From an uncultured Saprospiraceae bacterium (lineage in GTDB: Bacteria > Bacteroidota > Bacteroidia > Chitinophagales > Saprospiraceae): a stretch of DNA of 64,000 nt. Shown here piece after piece: positions 52,167-60,993 of this stretch (its first letter is position 1; every line of letters begins with the position of its first letter). The notes beneath the pieces were generated by a model. The model made no database searches. It was not told the origin of the DNA and saw only the letters and a program-made list of their open reading frames with translations. The stretch covers positions 1 through 64,000 of the forward strand of contig CALEYL010000069.1 in the NCBI GenBank assembly GCA_937926205.1, read 5' to 3'. The position numbers and the translations under genes are program-made.

Positions 52167-53639
52167 ATGAATTTGTTGTTTTTTCAGAAAGCCAGACAGA
52201 ATTACCTGCTCTATTCAAGTCTGCTGTTCAGTGTGTTGTTTTTAGTGGGGGGCGTGTTGTTCCCGGATGCCCTGGTGTCGGGCCTGAACAAGACCAATGC
52301 AACATTGCTTGCTGTTTTCAGCAACTATTATTTGTGGGTAGGGCTGCTCGTCGTTTTGACGGCACTGGTTATATTGTTTTTACCCATCAGCAAAAAGCGA
52401 TTGGGTACAGCCGAACCGGAATATTCGTGGTTTAGCTGGATCGCCTTGTTGTACAGCACCGGCATGGGCTCAGGGCTGTTGTTGAGGGCCGTTCAGGAAC
52501 CCGTTTATTACCTGCACAACCCGCCTGTAGATGGGATGGATGCCAAACAAATAGCCCTGCAATACACCTTTTTTCACTGGGGATTCACACCCTGGGCGAT
52601 GTACAGCGTATTCGGGTTAATTGTTGCCTATAATTTATACCTGCGCAAAGCCCCCAATTTTTTACAGGCCATTGTAGTAGACGACAAGGCGAAATTCGTT
52701 CAAAAAACAGTCCCTTTTTTCATTGTCATCATCACGATTGCCGGCGTCATTGCTTCTTTAGGCCTGGGTACGGGGCAATTTATCGGCGGATTAAATCAAT
52801 ACTTTAGCCTCGATCTTGGGAATTCTTTTTTACTGCTCACGGTGTTTGGGATAGGTCTGATCGGCACCCTTTCTGCTCTTACCGGCATCAATAAAGTGAT
52901 CAAATACCTTGCGGATTTTGACATGACGGTCTCCGTGATGTTGATGATTTTCATTGCTTTGTTTTTGAATTTTTCCGACTTTTTTTCAAATACAGGAACG
53001 GCGCTGTTTAATTACATCCGTCATTTTTTCGAAATGAGTTTATCTGTCGGGTCTTACAAAACCGGCGAAGCCTTCACGAGAGACTGGACGGTTTTTTATT
53101 GGGCATTTTGGCTGGCCTGGGTGCCATTTACCGGTATTTTTATTGCGCGAATTTCCAAAGGAAGAACGATCCGATCTTTTATTGTTGCCACCATTTTAGT
53201 GCCTTCACTGGCCACTGTTATATGGTTTTCAGTGTTTGCCAATCAGGCCTTTGACCTTGTCGAAAAGTCAGACCCTCAGCAGTTTGACAACCTGTTTACT
53301 TCTTTATTTGTCTTTTTACAGCATTTTCCATTCAGCAACATCACGGTACTGGTTGCAGCCACGCTGGTGCTTGTAGCGATCATCAACTCCGTTGATTCTG
53401 CCATATTTGTATTGGGGATGTTTAGCGACAAAGGCAATGAAAATCCGGTAAAAAAACACAAACTACTCTGGGGCATCATCATTACGGCAACCGCATTCGG
53501 GCTCACGGCAGTCGGCAAAAATGATTTATTAAATGCCATTAGTAGTTTACTGATCATTTTGGCCTTGCCTTTTAGTGTTTTGTATGTGTATGTTATTGTT
53601 ATGTTTTTTTGGGGTTTGATGAAAATAAAGAAAGCTTAG
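52167..53639 (+). CDS. BCCT family betaine/choline/carnitine transporter
   Basis: A 490-residue inner-membrane protein with 12 helices. Family motifs are visible: STGMGSGLLLRAVQEPVYY, FFHWGFTPWAMYSVFGL, TGINKVIKYLADFDM and FYWAFWLAWVPFTGIFIARI followed by SKGRTIR. BCCT transporters take up compatible solutes coupled to sodium or protons. The usual WW.SW.P aromatic box appears as FWLAWVP, so ligand contacts may differ and the substrate is not certain. It is divergent from the PycTM gene. Confidence 0.92.
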   Translation: MNLLFFQKARQNYLLYSSLLFSVLFLVGGVLFPDALVSGLNKTNATLLAVFSNYYLWVGLLVVLTALVILFLPISKKRLGTAEPEYSWFSWIALLYSTGMGSGLLLRAVQEPVYYLHNPPVDGMDAKQIALQYTFFHWGFTPWAMYSVFGLIVAYNLYLRKAPNFLQAIVVDDKAKFVQKTVPFFIVIITIAGVIASLGLGTGQFIGGLNQYFSLDLGNSFLLLTVFGIGLIGTLSALTGINKVIKYLADFDMTVSVMLMIFIALFLNFSDFFSNTGTALFNYIRHFFEMSLSVGSYKTGEAFTRDWTVFYWAFWLAWVPFTGIFIARISKGRTIRSFIVATILVPSLATVIWFSVFANQAFDLVEKSDPQQFDNLFTSLFVFLQHFPFSNITVLVAATLVLVAIINSVDSAIFVLGMFSDKGNENPVKKHKLLWGIIITATAFGLTAVGKNDLLNAISSLLIILALPFSVLYVYVIVMFFWGLMKIKKA

Positions 53640-53751
53640 GCAGATTGCTTCGTTAGGGTTCGCATACCTTTGGAGGTTTAGTAGCCAGGCGCTTCTTTTG
53701 TCACATTCCCTACAAAATCATTCCGCTTGTCTAAAATTCAGCACAAATGCC

Positions 53752-53759
53752 TACCTTTG
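53752..53759 (+). promoter_or_regulatory. Candidate -7 box displaced from its gene
   Basis: TACCTTTG fits TAnnTTTG; a TTG lies 22 nt upstream (53727-53729). The next gene starts at 54005, beyond a palindromic element at 53806-53967, so the element may have inserted between promoter and gene. Confidence 0.4.
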
Positions 53760-53805
53760 CCCTAAGGACAGACTAAAAAGAATCAAACCAGACCTGGTAA
53801 GTTTT

Positions 53806-53967
53806 CACACTAAGTAGTGTCCATCCATTGAGTCGGGTGTCTGCGCTTTTGAGTTCGAGAGCAAGGCATGCTCTGTACCATAAACGGGAGTTTACCCGCG
53901 TAAATGACTGATTTTGGTACAGAGCATAACGCAGCTATCGGATTTAAAAGTCAGACACACTAAGTAG
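53806..53967. mobile_element. Palindromic MITE-like element with 12-bp flanking direct repeats
   Basis: ATGCTCTGTACCA (53868-53880) pairs perfectly with TGGTACAGAGCAT (53915-53927). Outer arms continue imperfectly to GTGTCTG (53837-53843) / CAGACAC (53952-53958). CACACTAAGTAG flanks the whole on both sides (53806-53817 and 53956-53967), like a target duplication or a recombining repeat. No gene lies inside. GTGTCTG also occurs near 36249. Confidence 0.65.
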
Positions 53968-54004
53968 CCAGGTTTTGTTGTTTATATCTAAAATAAGCCT
54001 AAAC

Positions 54005-55558
54005 ATGCTTCAAAAGTTGCTTTATGGCAGCCTGTCCGTCCTGTTGATCTCTATGGTTGCCTGCAGCCAGTTTGACAATCTGGAAGAACTCACCGGCGCC
54101 GATTACAATGCAGAATTTGCTGTTCCTCTGGTAGATACGGAGTTTTCATTGCGGGATTTGCTCAAAAATTTCGAAGAAAATTCATCCCTTACCATTGATC
54201 CCGACGGGGTCGTTCGCTTCAAATACAGCGGCGATGTACTCACCAAAACGAGTGAAGATGTCTTTGATGAAATCAATCGCGTACTGGCTTTGGTGCCCAT
54301 TGTGCTCACCAGCGACCGCATTGCCCTGCCTTTTGCTTCTCCTGACGGACTCGACATTGACCGGATGGAGCTGAAAGGTGGCAAATTCACCTACGCCCTC
54401 CAAAATGTGCACAATCAGCCGGTTTTTGTGACGCTGCGCATCCCGGAAGTGTCGAAAAACGGCACGCCTTTAACCGTGACGGCATCCATTCCGGCTTATA
54501 GTGGAACAGGGACCCCGCCTTCAATGGGTAACATCTTTTCGCCCCTGCAATTGGAAGGCTATACCATTTTTCCGGCAGCCAATGATTCCATTTACATCGA
54601 ATACGTGGCGACGGATCCGCAGGGCAATAATGTACTGCTTGGTACTTCTTCCGGGGTCCTGATCCAGGATTTACAGTTTTCTTATGCGGAAGGCTACCTC
54701 GGAAATCAATTGTACGAAGGCGGCCGGGATACGATCAATATCGACTTCTTCGACAACTGGATTCGCGGCGATGTGTATTTTGAGGATCCTAAAATCACCC
54801 TCAATTTCGAGAACTCTTTCGGCATTCCCACCCGCTCGGTCGTGAACCTGTTCAATGTCATCACCGTGCGCCAGGAGGTGTTGCCCCTGGAGAGTGAATT
54901 CATCAATACTGGCGTGGATTTTCCTTATCCGACTTTAAATGAAGTGGGACAAGTGAAAAACAGCGCTTTCGTTTTCACCAAAGACAATTCGAATATTGAC
55001 GTCATCCTTGGCGCAGGCCCGGTCGCTCTGGATTACGACGTGGACGCTTTCACCAATCCGGATATGAACACCAGCATTCGCGGGTTCATTACCGACAGCA
55101 GTTATTACAAGGTGCGGGTGGACGTGGAACTGCCCTTGTTTGGGCGGGCTTTCGACTTTGTGGTGCGCGACAGTTTTTCGGTGGATTTTTCTAACTACAA
55201 GGATGTCAGTGCGGCTGAATTCAAACTGGTCGCCGACAATGCCCTGCCGCTTTCGGTAGATGTCCAGGCTTATTTCCGCGATGAAAACGGCGTGGTACTC
55301 GACTCTATGCTCGATTCCCGGCAGCGGATTATTGCTGCTGCGCCAGCAAATGCGCTTGGTGTGGCCACTACGGTGGAGCAAAAAACGACCTTTGCCGGGT
55401 TTGATGCCCTTCGGTTTGACCGGATCCGCAATGCCAAAGACATCTTTCTGACCACCTCTTTTTCCACTTACAACGACGGCGATCGTTCCATAAAAGTGCT
55501 TGCTGATCAGGCTGTTAAGGTTCGTATCGGTGTAAAAATAAAAACGGGAAATGAATAG
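54005..55558 (+). CDS. Hypothetical lipoprotein, partner of DUF5723 barrel
   Basis: A 517-residue lipoprotein (lipobox SMVAC, Cys about 21) I do not recognise. The mature protein is beta-rich and acidic, with strand-like segments such as FAVPLVDTEFSLRDLL, FTYALQNVHNQPVFVTLRIP and GYTIFPAANDSIYIEYVA. No catalytic motif is seen. Its stop overlaps the start of the DUF5723 barrel by 8 nt, so the two are translationally coupled, suggesting a complex of surface lipoprotein and outer-membrane barrel. ATG 54005 starts the signal; the frame opens at 53975. Confidence 0.7.
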   Translation: MLQKLLYGSLSVLLISMVACSQFDNLEELTGADYNAEFAVPLVDTEFSLRDLLKNFEENSSLTIDPDGVVRFKYSGDVLTKTSEDVFDEINRVLALVPIVLTSDRIALPFASPDGLDIDRMELKGGKFTYALQNVHNQPVFVTLRIPEVSKNGTPLTVTASIPAYSGTGTPPSMGNIFSPLQLEGYTIFPAANDSIYIEYVATDPQGNNVLLGTSSGVLIQDLQFSYAEGYLGNQLYEGGRDTINIDFFDNWIRGDVYFEDPKITLNFENSFGIPTRSVVNLFNVITVRQEVLPLESEFINTGVDFPYPTLNEVGQVKNSAFVFTKDNSNIDVILGAGPVALDYDVDAFTNPDMNTSIRGFITDSSYYKVRVDVELPLFGRAFDFVVRDSFSVDFSNYKDVSAAEFKLVADNALPLSVDVQAYFRDENGVVLDSMLDSRQRIIAAAPANALGVATTVEQKTTFAGFDALRFDRIRNAKDIFLTTSFSTYNDGDRSIKVLADQAVKVRIGVKIKTGNE

Positions 55559-56909
55559 CCTATATCAATTATCAGGCCGCCAGTTTTTGATGGTTTGTGC
55601 GCTTGTTATGCCCGCTTTTGTTATTGCCCAGCAAGACCTTAGCGCTCACCTGATGCGACAAACCTGGCAGAGCAACCGGAGCAATCCCGCTTTGTTGCCC
55701 GATGCCCGTTTCATTTTAAGCTTACCGGGTTTGCACAATGATTTTTTCATTGAAAACGTCACCTACGGCGATCTGATTCGCCAGAATGCCGAAGGCAATG
55801 ATGTACTGGATGTAGATCATGCCATTTCCCTGCTGGAACCCGATAACCTCATTCGCGAGCACTTAGACATTGAAACCCTGGGATTGGGCATCCGGTTTGG
55901 AAAAATATTTCTGACCGGCGGACATGCCCTGCGCTTTCAGGCTTACCTCGACTATCCCAAAACCCTACCGCAGCTGATTTGGCAGGGGAATGCCCAGTTT
56001 ATCGGGCAAACGGTGAGCTTCGGTCCGGATATCCAGTTGAGCGGCTACCACGAATGGAGCATCGGCGCTGCTGCTGAATTGTTGCCCGGACTGACCATCG
56101 CAGGGCGTGCCAAATGGCTCAGCGGGGTGGCGGATGTTTCCACCAGCAAACGCAAACTTGAACTCAGTACGAGCGATGATGTCTATCAGTTGACACTGGA
56201 TGCCGATTTTCAGGTGAATTCAGCTGGCAGCCTGACCTACAACAGCTTCGAAGACATCAACCTCGATTTCAACTTTGGAAAATTCGATACCGAACGCCTG
56301 TTTTCAAAAAACAGCGGCTTTGCTTTTGATCTCGGCCTTCGATTTCAAAAAGGCAACTGGGATTTTGCGGCAAGCGTCACCGACATAGGACAAATAGACT
56401 GGAAAGACGAGGTAAAAAACTATGCCTTCCAGGGCATTTACGAATACAAAGGGCTTGATGTGGCGCAGGCTATTCTCGAGGATTCCACTGATTTTGGCTC
56501 TGTACTCGATACTTTGGAGGCCCTTTATCAACCCAACGAAACGGCATTGGGTTACAGCAGTACCTTGCCCGTCCGGACCTACCTGAGCGCGGTGTGGCAG
56601 TTCAATCCCAACTGGAAATTCAGTGGCCTGGTGCACCTCGAACGCTTTCAGGATCAGACCTATACTGCATTTGCACTGGGAGCCAGCACGCGTGTGATCA
56701 AGCTTCTGGAATTGGGTGGTCTTTATTCCATTCGAAGGGGCAGTTACGCCAATATTGGCCTGAATGCAACCCTTGACCTGGGCCCGCTACAGGTGATGGC
56801 GGCTACAGACAACATCGTGACCCTCATTCGCCCCAAAGACAGCCATGGCGCTCATGTTCGGGTGGGGGTGAATTTGTTGTTTGGGAGGTTTGAACAGGAA
56901 CAGAAATAA
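55551..56909 (+). CDS. DUF5723 outer-membrane barrel protein
   Basis: A 452-residue exported protein of the DUF5723 family. The signal peptide ends near PAFVIAQQ. The family start is followed by NRSNPALLPDARFILSLPGL and many amphipathic strands; the C-terminal strands end in aromatic residues (HVRVGVNLLFGRF), as in outer-membrane barrels. Some DUF5723 proteins are linked to T9SS substrates or gliding, but that is not shown here. It overlaps the upstream lipoprotein gene by 8 nt. Confidence 0.82.
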   Translation: MNSLYQLSGRQFLMVCALVMPAFVIAQQDLSAHLMRQTWQSNRSNPALLPDARFILSLPGLHNDFFIENVTYGDLIRQNAEGNDVLDVDHAISLLEPDNLIREHLDIETLGLGIRFGKIFLTGGHALRFQAYLDYPKTLPQLIWQGNAQFIGQTVSFGPDIQLSGYHEWSIGAAAELLPGLTIAGRAKWLSGVADVSTSKRKLELSTSDDVYQLTLDADFQVNSAGSLTYNSFEDINLDFNFGKFDTERLFSKNSGFAFDLGLRFQKGNWDFAASVTDIGQIDWKDEVKNYAFQGIYEYKGLDVAQAILEDSTDFGSVLDTLEALYQPNETALGYSSTLPVRTYLSAVWQFNPNWKFSGLVHLERFQDQTYTAFALGASTRVIKLLELGGLYSIRRGSYANIGLNATLDLGPLQVMAATDNIVTLIRPKDSHGAHVRVGVNLLFGRFEQEQK

Positions 56910-57010
56910 ATGGCGGCAGTACTTTACCTGCCCGATCTGTATATTAAAGCAAGTATTTCATCTGAATTGTGTTTGCGGAACGGTAACTTTACCGGCAAAT
57001 TAACAGGAAC

Positions 57011-57640
57011 ATGAAATACTTGTTTTTCTTATTGGTTTCAGGACTGTTCATGGTGGCTTGCCAATCCAATGATGCTGCTTCAGATAGTCCGGCAACAACA
57101 AGCGCTGTTGCGAATGCTGCGGATGCCAACACCGTAGCGCCTTCTCACCCCGATCCAAATCCAAATTATCCCAACGCAGAAACAGAAGAAGTCCGGATTA
57201 CTCCTCAGGGGCGTGAACACGACATCGATGGCCGCATTCTCGACCAGCCTCAGGTTAAAGAAGCGATGAAAAAACTGAAGCCACAGGCCCACAATAGCAG
57301 TGCAGACGGAGAACCCATTCTCATCAGAAAAGTGAATATGAGTTTCCCCGTCAATGCCATGATGGTGCAGAAAGGCCAGTTGGTGCACAAAGAAAAATGC
57401 GCCGGATGCCATACCTTAGATACCCAGAAGACCGCCTTAAAGAGCCTTGCCGGAATTACCCGCCGCCGCACCCCCGAATGGATCATGAATATGATTACCG
57501 GGGTGAGTACAACGCTGGAATCGAGTGCAGCCGCTCAACAAAAACTGGAGGCCTGTCCGAGTCGCCAAACGGCTACCCGGCTGAATATTGAACAGGCGCG
57601 CGATTATCTGGAAATGCTGCGTCAGGTAGATGATAAGTAG
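57011..57640 (+). CDS. Monohaem c-type cytochrome lipoprotein
   Basis: A 209-residue lipoprotein (lipobox LFMVAC) with an unstructured Ala/Asn/Pro linker, then a cytochrome c domain. The haem site is CAGCH in KEKCAGCHTLDTQK at about residues 131-135, and a methionine ligand is plausible in WIMNMITG. The length upstream of CxxCH is unusually long for a simple cytochrome. It should carry electrons in the periplasm; partners are unknown. A perfect hairpin follows. Confidence 0.87.
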   Translation: MKYLFFLLVSGLFMVACQSNDAASDSPATTSAVANAADANTVAPSHPDPNPNYPNAETEEVRITPQGREHDIDGRILDQPQVKEAMKKLKPQAHNSSADGEPILIRKVNMSFPVNAMMVQKGQLVHKEKCAGCHTLDTQKTALKSLAGITRRRTPEWIMNMITGVSTTLESSAAAQQKLEACPSRQTATRLNIEQARDYLEMLRQVDDK

Positions 57641-57655
57641 TATATGTCTTTGAAG

Positions 57656-57694
57656 GTAAGTGAGGGCGTCACTCAAAGTGACGCCCTCACTTAC
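57656..57694 (+). repeat. Perfect 18-bp hairpin after cytochrome gene
   Basis: GTAAGTGAGGGCGTCACT (57656-57673), loop CAA, then the exact complement to 57694. There is no U tract, so it may be an RNA stabiliser, a factor-independent stop of unusual type, or a repetitive palindrome. Confidence 0.7.
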
Positions 57695-57727
57695 TAACAA
57701 AATGGGCAGACAATCAAATCTCACACT

Positions 57728-58585
57728 ATGATTTATCGAACCATTATCTCCGCCGCCGAGCTCCTGACGAACATTACGGACCCGGATTGGGTGATCGTTG
57801 ACTGCCGGTCTTCTTTGATGGATTTGGAATATGGCCTGCGTTCCTATAAGGAAAGTCACCTTCCGGGCGCTGTGTTTGCCGATTTGGAAGCCGATTTATC
57901 CAGTCCTGTCGTACCCGGACAAACAGGGCGGCATCCGTTACCGGAAATCTCTGTGCTGACTGCAACACTCTCTGCGTGGGGAATCGGGGAGGGGGTTCAG
58001 GTTGTGGTATATGATGACCGTTCAGGAGGCATTGCGGCACGCCTTTGGTGGATGTTGCGCTGGCTGGGACACGAAGCCGTAGCCGTGCTTGACGGCGGCT
58101 GGCAGGAGTGGAACCGGCTTGGGATGCCCATTACGAAGGCATTGCCGGTAATCATGCCCCGAAATTTTGAAGCAAAACCCAATCCGGAAATGCTGCTTGA
58201 GGCCGCGGAAGTAGAAGCGATTCGGGAAGACCCCGACTACAAACTGGTGGATTCGCGCGAACAGATACGCTATGAAGGAAAGCAGGAACCGATTGACCCG
58301 GTTGCCGGGCATATTCCCGGCGCTGTGAATTTGCCATTCGCCAAAAACATTGGATCAGATGGCTGTTTGGCTGCTCCGGACATCATCCGAAACAATTGGA
58401 CCGCAATACTGGATGGCACGCCTCCGGAAAAATCCGTTGTTTATTGCGGATCGGGGGTTACGGCATGCTTCAATCTGTTGACTATGGAACATGTCGGAAT
58501 CAGCGGCGCCAAACTGTATCCCGGATCCTGGAGCGGTTGGATCGCCGATCCCACGCGCCCGGTTGGCACCGTCGAACAGGGATAA
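57728..58585 (+). CDS. sseA: Thiosulfate/3-mercaptopyruvate sulfurtransferase
   Basis: A 285-residue two-domain rhodanese. The N-terminal inactive domain has VIVDCRSSLMDLEYGLRSY and the interdomain RHPLPE. The C-terminal domain carries the active loop VVYCGSGVTACFN, with Cys at about residue 240. The loop CGSGVTA is typical of the mercaptopyruvate/thiosulfate sulfurtransferase group. No signal peptide, so it acts in the cytosol to move sulfur to thiols or cyanide. It ends at a bidirectional terminator shared with the CBM48 genes. Confidence 0.92.
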   Translation: MIYRTIISAAELLTNITDPDWVIVDCRSSLMDLEYGLRSYKESHLPGAVFADLEADLSSPVVPGQTGRHPLPEISVLTATLSAWGIGEGVQVVVYDDRSGGIAARLWWMLRWLGHEAVAVLDGGWQEWNRLGMPITKALPVIMPRNFEAKPNPEMLLEAAEVEAIREDPDYKLVDSREQIRYEGKQEPIDPVAGHIPGAVNLPFAKNIGSDGCLAAPDIIRNNWTAILDGTPPEKSVVYCGSGVTACFNLLTMEHVGISGAKLYPGSWSGWIADPTRPVGTVEQG

Positions 58586-58590
58586 AAAAA

Positions 58591-58622
58591 ACACCCGCTT
58601 CTCAGGGTTGAGAAACGGGTGT
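58591..58622. terminator. Bidirectional terminator
   Basis: ACACCCG (58591-58597) pairs with CGGGTGT (58616-58622), extended inside by TTCTCA / TGAGAA. An A run precedes the stem, giving a U tract for the minus-strand CBM48 transcript; the plus side is less typical. Confidence 0.75.
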
Positions 58623-58646
58623 AGTGTATGTTCATGAAATTGATCC

Positions 58647-58949
58647 TTAGGCGTTTACAACGCAATTTTCTTCACCAAATGGTGTAGCGACGTAATTGTC
58701 TGCCTTGGTATCATTGATCCACAGTACGCCATCGGCGAGGTAGCGGAACTGGTACTCACGACCAGATTCCAGCTCAACAACGGCTTTAAAAGCGTCTTTG
58801 TCTTTTTTCATCGGGATCCCCTTCGTGATGTCCCAGTCGTTGAATTCTCCAACAACAGCAACAGAAGCTGCTGATGGAACCTGCTCAAGCGGCAAAGTAA
58901 ATGTCGCTTTGCACACCGGCTTTGATTTCAGAAACTGTTTCTTGATCAT
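58647..58949 (-). CDS. Stand-alone CBM48 (AMPK-type glycogen-binding) protein
   Basis: A 100-residue cytosolic protein consisting only of a CBM48/AMPK-CBM beta-sandwich. Diagnostic segments are ATFTLPLEQVPSAASVAVVG, EFNDWD and YQFRYLADGVLWINDTKADN, with Trp and Asn residues that bind alpha-1,4-glucans in the family. It has no enzyme domain. The gene follows the paralogue at 58967 by 17 nt, and their first 20 residues are clearly alike (MIKKQFLKSK versus MLKKEYLKNK), indicating tandem duplication. A role in binding glycogen or a protein partner is likely. Confidence 0.9.
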   Translation of the reverse strand: MIKKQFLKSKPVCKATFTLPLEQVPSAASVAVVGEFNDWDITKGIPMKKDKDAFKAVVELESGREYQFRYLADGVLWINDTKADNYVATPFGEENCVVNA

Positions 58950-58966
58950 GGTTTATCTCGTTTTTA

Positions 58967-59536
58967 TCAGGCCTTTTTTGTCTTTTTAGGCGCAGCTTTG
59001 GCAGCTGGTTTGGCTGGCGTAGTTGCTTTTGCAGCAGCCGGAGCTTTTGTAGCAGCAGCTTTAGGTGCAGTCGTTTTTGCTACCGGTGTTTTTTCAGCAG
59101 CTTTTTTAGCAGTAGTTGCTTTTGGTGCAGTTGCTTTAGCAGCAGGTGTTTTTGCAGCTTCAGCTTTCTTTGCAGTTGCTTTAGGTGCAGCGGCTTTTGC
59201 AGCAGGTGCAGCAGCTACAGCAGCTACAGCAGCTTCGATCTTTACAACAGAGTTGTAATCGCCAAACGGAGTTGGGTGGTAGTCATCGGCAGCCGGGTCG
59301 TTTGCCCAGTTGTTGCCATCCAGTAAATAACGGAATTCGTAGTAACGGCCTGCAGCCAGTTCGAGCGTTGTTTCAAATCCTTTTTTTGCAGATTTCATTT
59401 TTACGCCATCTTCACGGTTCCAATTGTTGAAATCTCCAAGTACGTGTACTTCTGATACACCTTCAATGATTTCGGCCGGCAAAGAGAATGTTACTTTGCA
59501 GGTTGCTTTGTTCTTCAGATACTCCTTCTTGAGCAT
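58967..59536 (-). CDS. CBM48 protein with histone-H1-like Ala/Lys/Pro tail
   Basis: A 189-residue protein with two parts. Residues 1-98 are a CBM48 domain like the neighbouring gene product (EVHVLGDFNNWNREDG, YEFRYLLDGNNWANDPAADD). Residues about 100-189 are low-complexity Ala/Lys/Pro/Thr with repeated AAPKATAKKA-like units ending PKKTKKA. Such tails occur in bacterial histone-H1-like proteins and bind nucleic acids. The combination suggests a link between glycogen and a polyanion such as DNA, RNA or polyphosphate, which is inference. It has a clear promoter upstream and is first in the pair. Confidence 0.88.
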   Translation of the reverse strand: MLKKEYLKNKATCKVTFSLPAEIIEGVSEVHVLGDFNNWNREDGVKMKSAKKGFETTLELAAGRYYEFRYLLDGNNWANDPAADDYHPTPFGDYNSVVKIEAAVAAVAAAPAAKAAAPKATAKKAEAAKTPAAKATAPKATTAKKAAEKTPVAKTTAPKAAATKAPAAAKATTPAKPAAKAAPKKTKKA

Positions 59537-59875
59537 GGGTTGTCAAATTTAGTTAGATAAACAACTTAGTGTAAAAAAACCACTAAGTCCTTAGAGACTG
59601 CAAAGTTATTTCATAGCTACTTGATAATCAAATCAAATACACAAAAAATACTGGAAGGCCGTTTTGAGCTAAAGCAGGCGGGTTTCTGGTCTTTCTTAGA
59701 GAAACAGAATAAAAGAAGCGACAGTCGGGAAGAACCAAACAGTAATTTTGACGGAAAAAAGACAACAGAATATTGCTCTAAACCGGGAAGCAGGATTTTT
59801 TTTTAAAAATAGGTGTTAAAATTTTGTTAAGACGAATAACAGGATCACAATCCAGCATCAATTGGCCAATTTGAG
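59537..59875. other. Intergenic region upstream of CBM48 genes
   Basis: No convincing gene lies in these 339 nt; a 61-codon plus-strand frame at 59621-59806 overlaps the promoter and lacks any sign of coding selection. The region contains the promoter at 59601-59632. Confidence 0.5.
59601..59632 (-). promoter_or_regulatory. Consensus Bacteroidota promoter for CBM48 pair
   Basis: Reading the minus strand, TTTG (59629-59632) is followed by a 20-nt spacer and TAACTTTG (59601-59608). Both boxes match the TTTG-N19-21-TAnnTTTG consensus exactly. It lies 64 nt upstream of the start codon at 59536, so a leader of about 55-60 nt is expected. Confidence 0.8.
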
Positions 59876-60916
59876 CTAGTTCTCCTTCGCATCCTGTTTA
59901 TCCATTCGCTTTACCTTTTTCCTGCTTTTGAATGGGATATAGCGATACGGGCGATCCTGTAAATCTGTGAACAGCGAATCGGCGCTGGTGCCTAGTTGGT
60001 TCAGGTTGTTGTAGAGGGTTTCATCTTTAAGCAGCTTCCCAAGAGAACCATTCCCTGTGTTGATATTGTCTACAAGGCTTGAAACCCCGTTAAGTGCCTG
60101 ATCAGCGGAAGCAATGGTGGTTTTTAGGTTTGAAATAGCCGAACTTAGCTCAGCCATTGTCTTTTTGATGTCTGCCTCAGAGAGTTGCTGCATGGTTGCG
60201 GCTGCATTGTCAATGGTGCTGCCGATCTGATCTTTTTTGCCTGCGAGGGTTGAAGACAATTTGTTGAAATCGCTAAGGGTTCCGCTGATGGAGCCGGAGG
60301 ACTTTGCCAGCAAACCGTCTAACTGAGCGGTAGCTGAATTCAGGTTAGCCAGCGTTCCCTGCACGTCGCGGACACTTTTAGCCAGGGGGGAATTGCTGCC
60401 TTCACTTAGCAATTGTGCATTCAGCGAATCCACAAGCTGTTGGATGCCTGCTCTTAATATGTCCATATAAGCTTTGGCGTCGTCTTTTCCAAGCATGGAT
60501 CCAAGCAGACCCCGGTTTTCTCCCTCCAGGTAAGCGCCGCTTTTGGCACAGTCTTCATCCTTGCAGGGGCGGGGATAAAGCAAGTCAATGGATTTATCCC
60601 CCATGAATGAGGTGCTCATGATTACTGCACGGGTATCTTTGGGAATCAGAATGTCCCGATTCAGGTCCAGAATGACCAAAACCTTTTTATCGAGGTCTTC
60701 CGGCATCAGTTCAATGCTGCCGACACTGCCAACAGATACGCCATTGATGCGAACGGAAGTGCCTACGCGCAGTCCATCAACGGAAGTATAAATAACCTTA
60801 TAGTAATTGGATTTAACAAGGAGGTTCTTGCCCAGAATGAATTTGTAGCCCCAAAAGCTCAGTGATATCGCTACCAGAGCGAGCAAACCAATTTTAACTT
60901 CTTTGGAAATGGACAT
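59876..60916 (-). CDS. MlaD-family (MCE domain) lipid transport protein
   Basis: A 346-residue protein with an N-terminal membrane helix (residues 9-29), then an MCE/MlaD domain at about 38-115 (VDGLRVGTSVRINGVSVGSV, VLVILDLNRDILIPKDT). After it comes a long helical segment rich in Ser, Ala, Leu and Asn. MCE proteins form rings that carry phospholipids across the periplasm, partnered by an ABC transporter (MlaE/F), which is not in the window. The gene follows the amidase gene in the same direction, an arrangement common in Bacteroidota. Confidence 0.93.
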   Translation of the reverse strand: MSISKEVKIGLLALVAISLSFWGYKFILGKNLLVKSNYYKVIYTSVDGLRVGTSVRINGVSVGSVGSIELMPEDLDKKVLVILDLNRDILIPKDTRAVIMSTSFMGDKSIDLLYPRPCKDEDCAKSGAYLEGENRGLLGSMLGKDDAKAYMDILRAGIQQLVDSLNAQLLSEGSNSPLAKSVRDVQGTLANLNSATAQLDGLLAKSSGSISGTLSDFNKLSSTLAGKKDQIGSTIDNAAATMQQLSEADIKKTMAELSSAISNLKTTIASADQALNGVSSLVDNINTGNGSLGKLLKDETLYNNLNQLGTSADSLFTDLQDRPYRYIPFKSRKKVKRMDKQDAKEN

Positions 60917-60993
60917 TGTAAAGACTTTAGATGTAAGATTTTAGACAACAGACAATGGCCTGCCTGATTGCAGTGGCGGGCAAAGGTAAAAAA

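Noticed and set aside
59621..59806. 61-residue plus-strand frame
   Set aside because: It overlaps the promoter of the CBM48 genes and has no conserved feature.
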